Shown: positions 47,472-56,031, counted from the first letter of the stretch. The stretch: DNA of 64,000 nucleotides from Bradyrhizobium liaoningense (GCF_018130785.1 NZ_JAFCJT010000002.1:1-64000); one strand, 5' to 3'. Numbers and translations are program-made. The notes: generated by a model not told the origin, from the sequence alone.

Positions 47472-47477
47472 TGTCGA

Positions 47478-48140
47478 TCATCCTCCAAGAGCCACCGCGA
47501 CACCAACCAGTGCACTGCCAACAGCCACCATCGAAAGACCGGCCGCCCAGGGCCGTAGCCCACTGTGAAGTCCGAACACGTAGCCACAGCAGAACAGCAT
47601 CAGAATGGCGACGGCGTAGGAGACGCGCAACGCCAGCCTGGCATCGCTCAGGAACAGGAACGGGATGACCACGGGAAAGGTCGAAAGGAAGCTTAGCAGG
47701 CAAAGACCGAGCGCGCCGGTCCAGTCGCGCCCCGTCAACCCAGGACCGCGAGACGGCTCGGGCAATTGCTGCAGTCCTTGCCGCATCAACTCCAATTGCT
47801 CCTGAGGCAGGAACGCCGCCAATTCCGGCGGCAGCGCGCCGGCGATGACGCGCCGGGCGGCTTCGGGGGTCGGCGCCTGCCGTATCGCTCGGAGCGTCAA
47901 GATCCGGTCTCCCCGGTCATTGATGCAGGCCAGCAGATAAAGACCGCCGTCAACAATACCCCAGGCGAGATTGCAGCCGAGCGCGCCGACCAGCATCGTC
48001 TGAATATTGATGTTGGTCCCGGTCGCGACACCGAGCGAGCAGATGAAGGTGAGGGCCATGATCAGCCCGAACAGGGTCTCCGAGATCCGTTCCATCGGAT
48101 CAAGTACGTTGGCGAAGGAAGCATCTGAAGCTTCTGACAT
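47478..48140 (-). CDS. Membrane protein with VIT/CCC1-like N-terminus
   Basis: A 220-residue inner-membrane protein. Its start, DPMERISETLFGLIMALTFIC, resembles the first span of the VIT1/CCC1 (vacuolar iron transporter-like) family, followed by spans at about 45-65 and three or four more in the last 80 residues. A cytosolic loop of about 55 residues (PEAARRVIAGALPPELAAFL) lies between. No metal-binding ferritin-like domain is seen. The family link is tentative. It is upstream of the TorF-like porin in the same unit. Confidence 0.65.
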   Translation of the reverse strand: MSEASDASFANVLDPMERISETLFGLIMALTFICSLGVATGTNINIQTMLVGALGCNLAWGIVDGGLYLLACINDRGDRILTLRAIRQAPTPEAARRVIAGALPPELAAFLPQEQLELMRQGLQQLPEPSRGPGLTGRDWTGALGLCLLSFLSTFPVVIPFLFLSDARLALRVSYAVAILMLFCCGYVFGLHSGLRPWAAGLSMVAVGSALVGVAVALGG

Positions 48141-48238
48141 CCTGCTTGAACGCCCAAGGCTCGATCTTCGAGGATTGCTTGCTGATGATCTTAGCTGCTC
48201 ACGCAAAGAGTTGCAGGAGCAAGTCGAGAATGCAACGC

Positions 48239-48916
48239 TCAACTTCGCGTTCTCGTCGCGGCACTCCTGTCTGCGAGAATGCTGACGCTGATCAACAGGA
48301 CCCAAACCGGGAATACCAGCAGGCTCCAGTCGAAGAAGTAGCTACCGACCAACAGGGCTGCCGCGACGGCGTAGCCGCCCAGGGCCAGCCAGCGCGGCGT
48401 GAAGCCGGTATAGAGGCCGATCGTCGAGGTCGTGATCATGAAGACGGATGCCGTTTTCACCACGTAGATGTTGATCATCCCGTAAGCCAGCCCGCGCCCG
48501 AAATGGAACGTCGCCGAATTGACCAAAACTTCCGGAGCAGCGTGAAACGCCAAGATAATCGCGCCCACAACGGCGGCGGCCGCGAACAACATGGCAAGCA
48601 GCAACAGCGCGCTGCCGAGAAACACGGTCGCGAAAAACTGATCTTCGCGTTGCCCGAGCTTGTCGCGAAGCGCGCCGACAAACCAGAGAAAGGCAACTCC
48701 TGCGAAGGGCACCAGATTCAGGGCGATGACGACGTTGGTCGCCCCGGTGTGCAGCCACGCGCCCGTCTCCAATGGATCCCGCGGCACCGAGTGTCGCATC
48801 AGCACAAAGACTGCGAACAGAAGCACGGCGAACACGACGCCGGCGATGGCGGCGGCTTTTGGCGTTCGTAAACGGGCGTGCGTCACGCCTGGCCCGTCGT
48901 CAAAGGAATCGCGCAT
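48239..48916 (-). CDS. Hypothetical integral membrane protein, six spans
   Basis: A 225-residue protein with about six hydrophobic segments (residues 20-40, 55-80, 95-120, 150-165, 175-190, 195-215). I do not recognise it. GAWLHTGATNVVIALNLVPFAG and GRGLAYGMINIYVVKTASVF are its most distinctive parts. The ATG at 48916 is preceded by a weak Shine-Dalgarno. The next gene on the strand starts 98 bases later; the whole group 49419 to 46530 is on one strand and may share the FixK-type promoter. Confidence 0.65.
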   Translation of the reverse strand: MRDSFDDGPGVTHARLRTPKAAAIAGVVFAVLLFAVFVLMRHSVPRDPLETGAWLHTGATNVVIALNLVPFAGVAFLWFVGALRDKLGQREDQFFATVFLGSALLLLAMLFAAAAVVGAIILAFHAAPEVLVNSATFHFGRGLAYGMINIYVVKTASVFMITTSTIGLYTGFTPRWLALGGYAVAAALLVGSYFFDWSLLVFPVWVLLISVSILADRSAATRTRS

Positions 48917-49020
48917 GATGCACCCCGCGTTCACTGAGAGCCCGGTAAGCAAAGATCGGTCGGCTTGCCATAGCCGCGCGGCAGTGGCGGTGCGCTGCCT
49001 CGACGCCGGCAATGGGCGCC

Positions 49021-49419
49021 CTAGCGCGATGCTCCGACCGCAGCCCTGATCCGCCCCATCCGCGCCGATGTGGCAAACGCTTCGTAGTCCTTTTCGGTCC
49101 GCTCGGCATATCTCATCGCAAACGTGCCGATCGCTTCATCCAGTGCATCGCTCTTGCCGCAATAACCTGCAATCGCCGCAGCCTCGCGGGACGTGCCGAA
49201 CAGCGCGTAGGCGAGTAGCGCCGGCACGATGGTGTAGAGGCCTATGATCGGCGGTACGCCGACAATCCCGGCATAAGCCATGCCCTCCGGCACCATCACC
49301 GCCCAGAGCGCGACTCCTGCGAGCGTGTCGGGCACCAGCCATTCTCGCCGATAGCCCGAAATCCAGTCGAGCATCGGGAAAAGCCTGTGAGGCACCGAAA
49401 TGAGGCCTGGAAGCGCCAT
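49021..49419 (-). CDS. Chimeric gene: SulP N-terminus joined to DUF2252 C-terminus
   Basis: A 132-residue open frame made of two unrelated pieces. Residues about 1-77 (YRREWLVPDTLAGVALWAVM then PEGMAYAGIVGVPPIIGLYT) are the start of a SulP anion transporter, whose family proteins have more than 450 residues. Residues about 78-132 (AIAGYCGKSDALDEAIGTFA, RYAERTEKDYEAF, GRIRAAV) match the C-terminal end of DUF2252 proteins. A deletion probably joined two neighbouring genes in frame. Whether the product is made is unknown; a perfect FixK box precedes it. Confidence 0.75.
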   Translation of the reverse strand: MALPGLISVPHRLFPMLDWISGYRREWLVPDTLAGVALWAVMVPEGMAYAGIVGVPPIIGLYTIVPALLAYALFGTSREAAAIAGYCGKSDALDEAIGTFAMRYAERTEKDYEAFATSARMGRIRAAVGASR

Positions 49420-49476
49420 TATCCATATGACCGCAGTTGGAAGCGCGCCATTACACGTCGCTCGCGACCCAAACCA

Positions 49477-49490
49477 TTGATCGAAATCAA
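49477..49490. promoter_or_regulatory. FixK/FNR box upstream of the SulP chimera
   Basis: TTGATCGAAATCAA matches TTGAT-N4-ATCAA exactly. Its centre is 64 bases upstream of the 49419 start codon, giving a predicted class II start near 49442. Confidence 0.8.
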
Positions 49491-49548
49491 CGCTGCCGGA
49501 GCCCTTCAGGGACGGCTCAACCGCTCACAAAATCGGGACGGGATGCGC

Positions 49549-49607
49549 GCGCTGATCCGGCCGTGGCAGCCGCCGGTGCCACGCACGGTGTAGCGGGGTG
49601 CGCTGGC
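49549..49607 (+). repeat. MFS 3'-end fragment, copy E
   Basis: gcgctgatccggccgtggca then gccgccggtgcc and acggtgtagcggggtg follow the parent 39760-39815 with a few changes and a 6-base loss. The rest of the gap 49420-49791 holds the FixK box on its left and no gene I can support on its right. Confidence 0.75.
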
Positions 49608-49791
49608 ACGAGCGTCGGACCCGAGGCGTCTCCTCCGGCGGAACGCGGGGCATGAAGACCCGAGGAGAGCCACGAGTTGGCCGTGACGCGCAACGTATCC
49701 TGGAAGATTCGAGACGCGACGGCGTCTCGATCCAACCGAGTCTGGCCATCCGTTCGGACGTCCACTTGATCCGGTGACTTGCGGCTTTGCA

Positions 49792-50118
49792 TTACCTGCA
49801 AAGATGACGATTACCGTCCAGCCCGAGGTAGGTGCTCGTTGCCGGATCGTAGGATCGATAACGCTCCGAGCAGGAACGTGAAACAGCGCCATCCGCGCGA
49901 GCCATGGCGTTGTCCGCGCCTTGCGCAGGAGCTGCGCCATCCGGCAACTCGAGGCCCAGCCGACCTGCCGGCGTCAGTGTGCCGTTCAGGTTGCGATTGG
50001 GGTTCTCGGCCTCGTATGTATCCGGATGGCTGCTCGCAAAGCCAGATTGCGCGTAGGCGGCGCTTGCGGTCAGGCCCGACAACAAGGCCAAGGCAGCGAG
50101 AATTTTAAGTCCAGTCAT
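49792..50118 (-). CDS. BA14K-like secreted protein
   Basis: A 108-residue protein with a signal peptide (TGLKILAALALLSGLTASAAYAQ). The C-terminal CSERYRSYDPATSTYLGLDG and RHLC match the BA14K lectin-like domain known from Brucella and other Rhizobiales, with its two cysteines. The middle is a Gly/Asn-rich stretch (NPNRNLNGTLTPAGRLG). The ATG at 50118 has GGGAGATCG upstream; the frame is open far back to 50325. It may bind carbohydrate at the cell surface. Confidence 0.8.
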   Translation of the reverse strand: MTGLKILAALALLSGLTASAAYAQSGFASSHPDTYEAENPNRNLNGTLTPAGRLGLELPDGAAPAQGADNAMARADGAVSRSCSERYRSYDPATSTYLGLDGNRHLCR

Positions 50119-50457
50119 GGTCGATCTCCCATCATTGCCCGGTGCAATCACGCTGCCGGTGCGAGTGGAGATGGATCGACATCTGCGCTGAACAAGCGCG
50201 ATGATCCGATACGCGCGACCTGGCGCGATCTCGTCGTTCAAATACAGAAAGGATCGTTTGCTTGTGGAACGCAAAAGAATGGGCGACCGCCGCCAGGAGC
50301 ACGCCTGTCTTTGCCCTCGTGCCACGGGCGCAGCGCAGCGTCACCTCGACGATGCGCTTGCGCGCGACCGGCGGGCGACGCTGGGCTAGCTGCGGCCAGC
50401 GCTGGCCGACATCGGGTCCAAGTTCAACTGAAACAGAAAGCCAGCGGGCTGTATGGA
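50119..50457. other. Intergenic region without a gene
   Basis: A 339-base gap. Only short frames on both strands with biased composition are present, including a 62-codon one at 50201-50389 with no Shine-Dalgarno. Nothing supportable is seen apart from the promoter region of the BA14K gene. Confidence 0.4.
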
Positions 50458-51009
50458 CTAGCGACGTCCTGATCGCTTGAGTTCGGCGACTTTAAACCTG
50501 TTGCCGGCGGCCAGGCTGCTGCAAAACCAGTGGGCCCTGTTTCGGTGGTCGCCCAGGAACACCCTGGTTTCAACGCAGTCCAGATAGGACTTGTGGGTGA
50601 TGGTGTCTCGGCACGTTGGCGAGAAAGGTCCATAGTTCAGGCCGCCGCCCGACTCGCTGCATCCAACCCAGGGTTCTTTGCCCTGTCGGAAGCTTGAGGC
50701 ACAGCCTCCGTTGCAGCTGCTGGCGACTTTCTCCAGGCTGGCAAGCCTCGCCATCGCCGAACCCGGCGCATACGAAGGCGTGGTCGCGGTTGACGTTGGA
50801 GCGGTTGACGCAGTCCGACGCGGCGCCGTTGTGGTTGCTCCCCGCTCCGACACGCGCGGCTTTGCCACCTGTTTCGGCGCATCGACCGTGACCGGGGGAA
50901 GCGTGGCGGCGGGGCCTGTTGGGATTTGCGATGCTGCCGGGGCGCACAGCAAGGCAGTTGACAAGACAGCGATGGCAGAGGGCACGACAAAGCCTGACGA
51001 CAATTTCAT
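50458..51009 (-). CDS. Hypothetical secreted Cys-rich protein
   Basis: A 183-residue protein with a signal peptide (KLSSGFVVPSAIAVLSTALL up to about residue 27). A Thr/Ala/Pro linker (about 40-85) is followed by a C-terminal domain with cysteines in SSCNGGCASSF, VGCSESGGG, SPTCRDTI, LDCVETR and WFCSSL, seven in all, probably disulfide-linked. Unrecognised. Start at 51009 is preferred to 51015 because GGAAGG lies at the right distance for it. Confidence 0.6.
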   Translation of the reverse strand: MKLSSGFVVPSAIAVLSTALLCAPAASQIPTGPAATLPPVTVDAPKQVAKPRVSERGATTTAPRRTASTAPTSTATTPSYAPGSAMARLASLEKVASSCNGGCASSFRQGKEPWVGCSESGGGLNYGPFSPTCRDTITHKSYLDCVETRVFLGDHRNRAHWFCSSLAAGNRFKVAELKRSGRR

Positions 51010-51153
51010 GAGCATGTCCTTCCCAAATGCGGGACGGAGATGCCGCCCCGTAAGTGCACGATAACATACATTTGGGGTTGAACAACCGATGGTTGAGCGT
51101 TCGTCTGCCTATAAACGCGCCAGCGAGATCGGCAGAGAGTTGATGACAGTCTT

Positions 51154-51289
51154 GTGCCCCGGATGCAGCGCAGCGCTTCTTCAGCGCGGCGCTGCAGGGC
51201 CGGGGCTCATGTCTCCGCAAGTCGGTTTTGGCTTTCTGGGTCCCGGCTCTGCGCAGCAGCGTTTCACGCTGCAGTGCGTCCGGGACACG
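51154..51289. repeat. Palindromic repeat, GTGCCCCGGATGCAG family
   Basis: gtgccccggatgcagcgcag at the left is the imperfect inverse of ctgcagtgcgtccgggacac at the right. Inner sequence agcgcggcgctgc / cagcgtttcacgctg adds further pairing. It lies between the secreted protein gene and rpmG; the gap 51016-51354 has otherwise only the rpmG terminator. Confidence 0.7.
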
Positions 51290-51301
51290 AGCGAGGCGCA
51301 A

Positions 51302-51328
51302 AATGAAACGGGGCCCGCAAGGGCCCCG
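51302..51328 (-). terminator. Terminator of rpmG
   Basis: CGGGGCCC / GGGCCCCG with loop GCAA (51309-51328), then TTTCATTT on the minus strand, 27 bases past the rpmG stop. Confidence 0.85.
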
Positions 51329-51354
51329 CAAAACTCTTCAACGCTTCGCCGATC

Positions 51355-51522
51355 TTACTTGATCTTGGCTTCCTTGAATTCGACGTGCTTGCGCGCGACC
51401 GGATCGTACTTCTTCTTGACCAGCTTGTCGGTCATGGTGCGCGAGTTCTTCTTGGCGACGTAGTAGAAGCCGGTGTCAGCCGAGGACACGAGCTTGACCT
51501 TGATGGTGACCGCTTTGGCCAT
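51355..51522 (-). CDS. rpmG: 50S ribosomal protein L33
   Basis: A 55-residue ribosomal protein of the large subunit. It starts [20 protein letters not shown] and ends [14 protein letters not shown]. It has no CxxC pairs, so it is the zinc-free form, the usual one in alphaproteobacteria. GAGGTTCTGAAC precedes the ATG. It stands alone with its own terminator. Confidence 0.95.
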   Translation of the reverse strand: MAKAVTIKVKLVSSADTGFYYVAKKNSRTMTDKLVKKKYDPVARKHVEFKEAKIK

Positions 51523-51729
51523 GTTCAGAACCTCAGGAATGAAGGGAATCTGGAGCCGGCCAAACGGCCCGCGTTGGCCGGCAACCTAGCCAGAAACCGC
51601 CTGATGTCAAGGTTTCGAAGCGTTTTCGAGCGAAGTGGGCACCGGTTCGCGTCAAGAAAACGCGTCAAAAACAACAACCTAGAGCCCCGAACGGGCCCTA
51701 GGGCTGAAAAAGCACCCGAACCGGGCCCA

Positions 51730-53055
51730 TCAGGCCTCGAAGAAGCGGTTTTTCGGCCGCGGCAGGCCCAGATTCTCCCTCAAAGTGGCCCCTTCATACT
51801 CTTTGCGGAAAATCCCGCGCCGCTGCAGCTCCGGCACCACCTTGTCGACGAAATCGTCGAGGCCGGCGGGCAGGAACGGGAACATGATGTTGAAGCCGTC
51901 GGAGCCGCGCCCGACCAGCCATTCCTCCATCTGGTCGGCGATGGTCTTGGCCGTGCCGACGAAGGACAGCCCGCCATAGCCGCCGACCCGCTGGGCGAGC
52001 TGGCGCACCGTGAGCTTATCGCGCTTGGCAAGGTCGACCATGCGCTGCCGGCCGCTCTTGCTGGCGTTGGTCTCCGGGATCTCCGGCAATTGCCCGTCCG
52101 GATCGAAGCCCGAGGCATCCGTGCCGAGGATGACCGAGAGCGAGGCGATGGCGCTGTCGTAATGCACGCGGCTGTCGAGCAGCGCGCGCTTCTCCTTGGC
52201 CTCATCGACGCTGTCGCCGACCACGACGAAGGCGCCGGGAAGAATCTTGAGGTGTTCGGGGGCGCGGCCGATCTTCTCCATGCGGCCCTTGATGTCGGCG
52301 TAGAGCTTTTGCCCGTCGGCGAGGGAGCCGCCGCCGGTGAACACGGCTTCCGCCGTCTCCGCCGCAAGCTGCCTGCCGTCTTCGGACGCGCCGGCTTGCA
52401 CGATCACCGGCCAGCCCTGCACGGGGCGGGCGATGTTGAGGGGGCCGCGCACCTTCAGATATTTGCCGTTGTGGTCGAGCACGTGCATCTTCGAAGGATC
52501 GACGAACAGGCCGCTTTCGACATCGCGCACGAAGGCGTCGTCGGCGAAGGAATCCCAGAGGCCGGTGACGACATCGTAGAACTCGCGGGCGCGCTTGTAG
52601 CGCTCGGCGTGCTCCATGTGATCGTCGAGGCCGAAATTCAGCGCCGCGTCCGGGTTCGAGGTGGTGACGATGTTCCAGCCCGCGCGGCCGCCGCTGAGAT
52701 GGTCGAGCGAGGCGAAGCGGCGCGCGACATGATAGGGCTCGTCGAACGTGGTCGAGCCCGTTGCGACCAGGCCGATCCGCTCGGTGACGGACGAGAGCGC
52801 CGACAGCAGCGTGAACGGCTCGAACGAGGTCACGGTGTGGCTGCGCTTGAGCGCGTTGATCGGCATGTTCAGCACGGCCAGATGGTCGGCCATGAAGAAG
52901 GCGTCGAACTTGCCGGCCTCGAGCTTCCTGATCAGCGTCTTGATGTGGTTGAAATTGAAATTGGCGTCGGGCCAGGCCCCGGGATAGCGCCAGGCGCCGG
53001 TGTGGATGCTGACCGGACGCATGAATGCGCCAAGCTTGAGTTGCCGTTGTGCCAT
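51730..53055 (-). CDS. LLM class flavin-dependent monooxygenase (NtaA/SnaA/DszA type)
   Basis: A 441-residue bacterial luciferase-like protein using FMNH2 from a separate reductase. NtaA-group markers are GAFMRPVSIHTGAWRYPGA, FDAFFMADHLAVLN, RLVATGSTTFDEPYHVARRF-like residues, LDHLSGGRAGWNIVTTSNP and GPLNIARPVQGWPVIVQAGAS. These enzymes oxidise sulfur or nitrilotriacetate-like substrates. Several ATG codons are possible (53154, 53085, 53055); 53055 gives the usual AQRQLKLGAF start. Confidence 0.9.
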   Translation of the reverse strand: MAQRQLKLGAFMRPVSIHTGAWRYPGAWPDANFNFNHIKTLIRKLEAGKFDAFFMADHLAVLNMPINALKRSHTVTSFEPFTLLSALSSVTERIGLVATGSTTFDEPYHVARRFASLDHLSGGRAGWNIVTTSNPDAALNFGLDDHMEHAERYKRAREFYDVVTGLWDSFADDAFVRDVESGLFVDPSKMHVLDHNGKYLKVRGPLNIARPVQGWPVIVQAGASEDGRQLAAETAEAVFTGGGSLADGQKLYADIKGRMEKIGRAPEHLKILPGAFVVVGDSVDEAKEKRALLDSRVHYDSAIASLSVILGTDASGFDPDGQLPEIPETNASKSGRQRMVDLAKRDKLTVRQLAQRVGGYGGLSFVGTAKTIADQMEEWLVGRGSDGFNIMFPFLPAGLDDFVDKVVPELQRRGIFRKEYEGATLRENLGLPRPKNRFFEA

Positions 53056-53164
53056 TGCCCCGTATCCGTTCTGGGTGTCGTTCATCAACACATAGGCACG
53101 CTGGGGAACTCCGCCATTGGGAGGGCAGGGAAGAATTTTTTGTTTTTCGATCAACTCTCAGCAC

Positions 53165-53202
53165 GTCATTCCGGGGCGCGGGCAGCGCGAGCCCGGAATG
53201 GC
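53165..53202. repeat. Half copy of palindromic repeat family 2
   Basis: gtcattccggggcgcggg to gcgcgagcccggaatgg matches the left half of the repeat at 26504-26612. It lies in the promoter region between two divergent genes. Confidence 0.7.
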
Positions 53203-53278
53203 GGGGAGAGAGGGGCGCGCTTCGTCGAACCAATTCTGCGCTCGCTCCGACCAAGCCAAGACCCGTGAGGAGGCTTCA

Positions 53279-53821
53279 ATGGCCGGCGCAATGACCGTGG
53301 ACGGCGGCACCGTCCGCATCGACCGGCCCATGCCCAGGGTCGGCCGCCTGCTGTCGCTGCCGCTACTGGCGGCGAGCGGCTATCTCCTGTGGAATGTCGC
53401 GCTCGGCCTGCGCCAGGATTTTTCCGGTTTCGGCCGGCTCGCCGATGATCTCGTGCCGGTGCTGGTGTTCACGGGACTCGGGCTGCTCGTCGGCATTCCC
53501 GGAATCATCCTGCTGACGTTCCGCACTTTCGTCGTGCTCAACGAAACGCTGCGGCAGATCGTGATCACCAGGCAGTTCGGCCCGCTGAATATCCGCAGTC
53601 AGCGCGATCTCGCCGACTATCACTTCATCAGCATCACCGACGACTATGATACGGATCTGACGACCTACGACGTCAATCTCTGCGGCAACAAGGGCATCGA
53701 GCCGATCACGCTTCAGAGCTTCACCAGGCGCGAGGAGGCGGACCAGCTCGCGAGCGAGATCGGCCGCGTCCTCAGGCTGCCGGCGCGCGACTATGTCGGC
53801 ACCGAGCCGGACGGTTCCTGA
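53279..53821 (+). CDS. Hypothetical membrane protein
   Basis: A 180-residue protein with two hydrophobic helices (about 28-47 and 60-82) and a C-terminal cytosolic or periplasmic domain (about 90-180) with YHFISITDDYDTDLTTYDVN and LQSFTRREEADQLASEIGRVL. The layout resembles small PH-like membrane proteins that carry a regulatory beta domain, but I cannot name the family. GAGGAGGC precedes the ATG, which is why the open frame back to 53117 is not used. Confidence 0.65.
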   Translation: MAGAMTVDGGTVRIDRPMPRVGRLLSLPLLAASGYLLWNVALGLRQDFSGFGRLADDLVPVLVFTGLGLLVGIPGIILLTFRTFVVLNETLRQIVITRQFGPLNIRSQRDLADYHFISITDDYDTDLTTYDVNLCGNKGIEPITLQSFTRREEADQLASEIGRVLRLPARDYVGTEPDGS

Positions 53822-53895
53822 TTAGTCCAGCCACGACCTGTTGCTACCCGTTGCGGAAATTGCCATCCTCGCGGCCGAAACCGCAATGGAAGGCC

Positions 53896-55254
53896 ATGAC
53901 CTCTGCGAATAATTCCATTCCCGCGCTGCTACCGCGAGGCAACGGCCACCAATTTCTGTTGTATGGCGATTCCTGTTCGGGCGTGCCGGGTGCCTTGCAC
54001 GAAAAGACCTTCGCCTCGGTCAATGCGGTCGTTCAACGCCTGAGGCCGCAGCCTGAATTCGTTCTCTTTCCGGGCGATGAAATCATTGGACTGACGCCGG
54101 ATCCGGATGCGCTGCGCGCGCAGTGGCGCCACTGGCTGGATACGGAAATGGCATGGCTCGACCGTGCGGCCATTCCGATGTGGCACACGACCGGCAATCA
54201 CACGACCTATGATTTGATGAGCGAGGCGGTGTTTCGCGCAGTGCTGGAGCTGCCGAAGAATGGGCCGCCGGGACAGGCGGGCCTCTCCTACTTCGTGCGG
54301 CGCGGCGACCTCCTGATGGTGTTCGTCAACACGCTCTGGAGCGGTCTTGGCGGTGAGGGCCATGTCGAGCTCGCGTGGCTGGAGGCAACGCTCAGGGAAC
54401 ATGGTGATGCCCGACACAAGCTCGTCCTTGGCCATCATCCGGTGTTTCCGATCAACGGCTTTACCGGGACGTATCAGCGCGAGATCGGCCCTGAGTATGC
54501 TCGCCCGTTCTGGGACATCCTGGTGAACGAAAACGTGCTTGCCTATCTGTGCAGCCACATCCTCGCCTTCGACGTCCAGGCGCATCGCGGTGTCCTGCAG
54601 GTCTGCACTGCGGGCGCGGGAACGGCTCACAGGATGCCGGAGGGCGTCGAGTACCTGCATTGCGTTCAAGCCGCGCTTGATGAGCAAGGCCTGCGTTATC
54701 AGGTGCTCGATATCGACGGCGTTGTAAGGGAGAGGATGGAATGGCCGCTGCGCGATCCTGATCCCGCCCTGTGGAGGGAGCTGCCGCTCGGTGAAATCGA
54801 AGCGCCGTTCAGCGGATGTGTGGAGAGCGGGCGGCGGATCGAGCTGAGGCTTGTGGGGCAAAGCGCTGCGACCGATGTCGCATCAGCCCAGACGATTTTC
54901 ACGGCCTTCACGCCTGGTTCGATCGCGCCGTTCTGGCTTGGTCTCAGGGGACCGAAGCAAACTCTGACAGCCATCGTGGGGCGTGAGCCGGGACGCAGTC
55001 CATCCTATTGGCTTGGACCTGACCTTCCGGCGGGCGACGGTTTCGATATCCACGTCACGATCTATCCGGATGTGGGCCCCGGCGGTCTCCTCTACCGCGA
55101 TCACGGCTCCCCGCGTTGGTCGTCCTTCACCTCCGCGACGGCGCGAGGGTTGGAGCAGCTTGTGTGGCCCCGGCATTGGGCCATCGGTCACGGACAAGGC
55201 GGCAGCGAAGACCGTGCCTTCAGAGGTGCCGCGTTGAGTTTGCTGATTGCGTGA
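53896..55254 (+). CDS. Metallophosphoesterase-fold protein, divergent
   Basis: A 452-residue protein. Calcineurin-like metal motifs are seen in order: YGDSCSG (the usual D-x-H first motif is GDS), LFPGDEIIG, TGNHTTYD, then VLGHHPVF and a late LCSHILAFDVQAHRG. So three motifs are good and the first lacks its His. The last 160 residues form a separate domain of unknown family. No signal peptide. Substrate unknown; it could be a phosphatase or a nuclease-like protein. GGAAGG precedes the ATG at 53896. Confidence 0.7.
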   Translation: MTSANNSIPALLPRGNGHQFLLYGDSCSGVPGALHEKTFASVNAVVQRLRPQPEFVLFPGDEIIGLTPDPDALRAQWRHWLDTEMAWLDRAAIPMWHTTGNHTTYDLMSEAVFRAVLELPKNGPPGQAGLSYFVRRGDLLMVFVNTLWSGLGGEGHVELAWLEATLREHGDARHKLVLGHHPVFPINGFTGTYQREIGPEYARPFWDILVNENVLAYLCSHILAFDVQAHRGVLQVCTAGAGTAHRMPEGVEYLHCVQAALDEQGLRYQVLDIDGVVRERMEWPLRDPDPALWRELPLGEIEAPFSGCVESGRRIELRLVGQSAATDVASAQTIFTAFTPGSIAPFWLGLRGPKQTLTAIVGREPGRSPSYWLGPDLPAGDGFDIHVTIYPDVGPGGLLYRDHGSPRWSSFTSATARGLEQLVWPRHWAIGHGQGGSEDRAFRGAALSLLIA

Positions 55255-55281
55255 GCAGGCCTGGAGAAATCGGCGGCCGGA

Positions 55282-56031
55282 TCAGCTCAAGATATCCTTC
55301 TGCATCTTGCCGCCGTAGAAATGGAAGAACGGCACCGGCGCGTCGTGGCGGAGCGGGCCGGTGGCAAGCCGCGTGTCGAGCTCGTTGAGCACGTTGCGTG
55401 TCATCGGATGCAGATCGGCAAGCGGTTTTGAGCCGAGCTCGACCCAGACCAGTTCGACCAGCTCGGCATCCGCATGGATCACGCCCTCGACGCGGTGGGT
55501 GATCGCGGAAGCATCCGCCGTGAAGAAGCGCGTGTCGAACCGCTTGACGCGGCCGGGCGGGGTGATCGCGCGTGCGATCAGGAACAGGCTGGACGGGTCG
55601 GGCAGCAGGCCCGCATCCGCGAACGGCTTCCAGGCGCCCTCGAGCCTGGCCTTGCCCTCAGCCTTGCGCCCGAGGCAGAGGCCGGTCTCCTCGCAGGCCT
55701 CGCGGATTGCGGCAATCGCAAGCGACTTTGCGCGTGAGGCCGGGGTCTTCGGGCTGCCCTTGGCGAGATTGGCTTCCAGCTCGGAGGTGATGGGTGCAGC
55801 GCACGGCACCCGGTAATCGTCCTTGTCGACGCGACCGCCGGGGAAGACGAACTTTCCGGGCATGAACACCACCTTGTCGTGGCGCTTGCCGACCAGGACT
55901 TTTGGAATCGTGTCGCTGCGATCGACCAGGATCAGCGTCGCCGCATCGCGGGGACGGAAATAGGGATGGTGGTCGGCTTCCTTGCCCTCGTGGATCTTTG
56001 CCTTCTCGGCTGCCTGCGACGTATCCGTCAT
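55282..56031 (-). CDS. Nudix hydrolase with long insertion (NUDT7/8/19-like)
   Basis: A 249-residue Nudix protein. The Nudix helix reads AIREACEETGL near residues 105-115, and its upstream glycine pair FPGGRVDKDD is about 45 residues earlier, so an insertion separates the two, as in the peroxisomal/mitochondrial NUDT19-like group that hydrolyses CoA or related diphosphates. ALIARAITPP-like residues (FLIARAITPPGRVKRFDTRFF) follow. Start at 56031 (MTDTSQ). It lies downstream of DUF983 in the topA operon direction. Confidence 0.85.
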   Translation of the reverse strand: MTDTSQAAEKAKIHEGKEADHHPYFRPRDAATLILVDRSDTIPKVLVGKRHDKVVFMPGKFVFPGGRVDKDDYRVPCAAPITSELEANLAKGSPKTPASRAKSLAIAAIREACEETGLCLGRKAEGKARLEGAWKPFADAGLLPDPSSLFLIARAITPPGRVKRFDTRFFTADASAITHRVEGVIHADAELVELVWVELGSKPLADLHPMTRNVLNELDTRLATGPLRHDAPVPFFHFYGGKMQKDILS

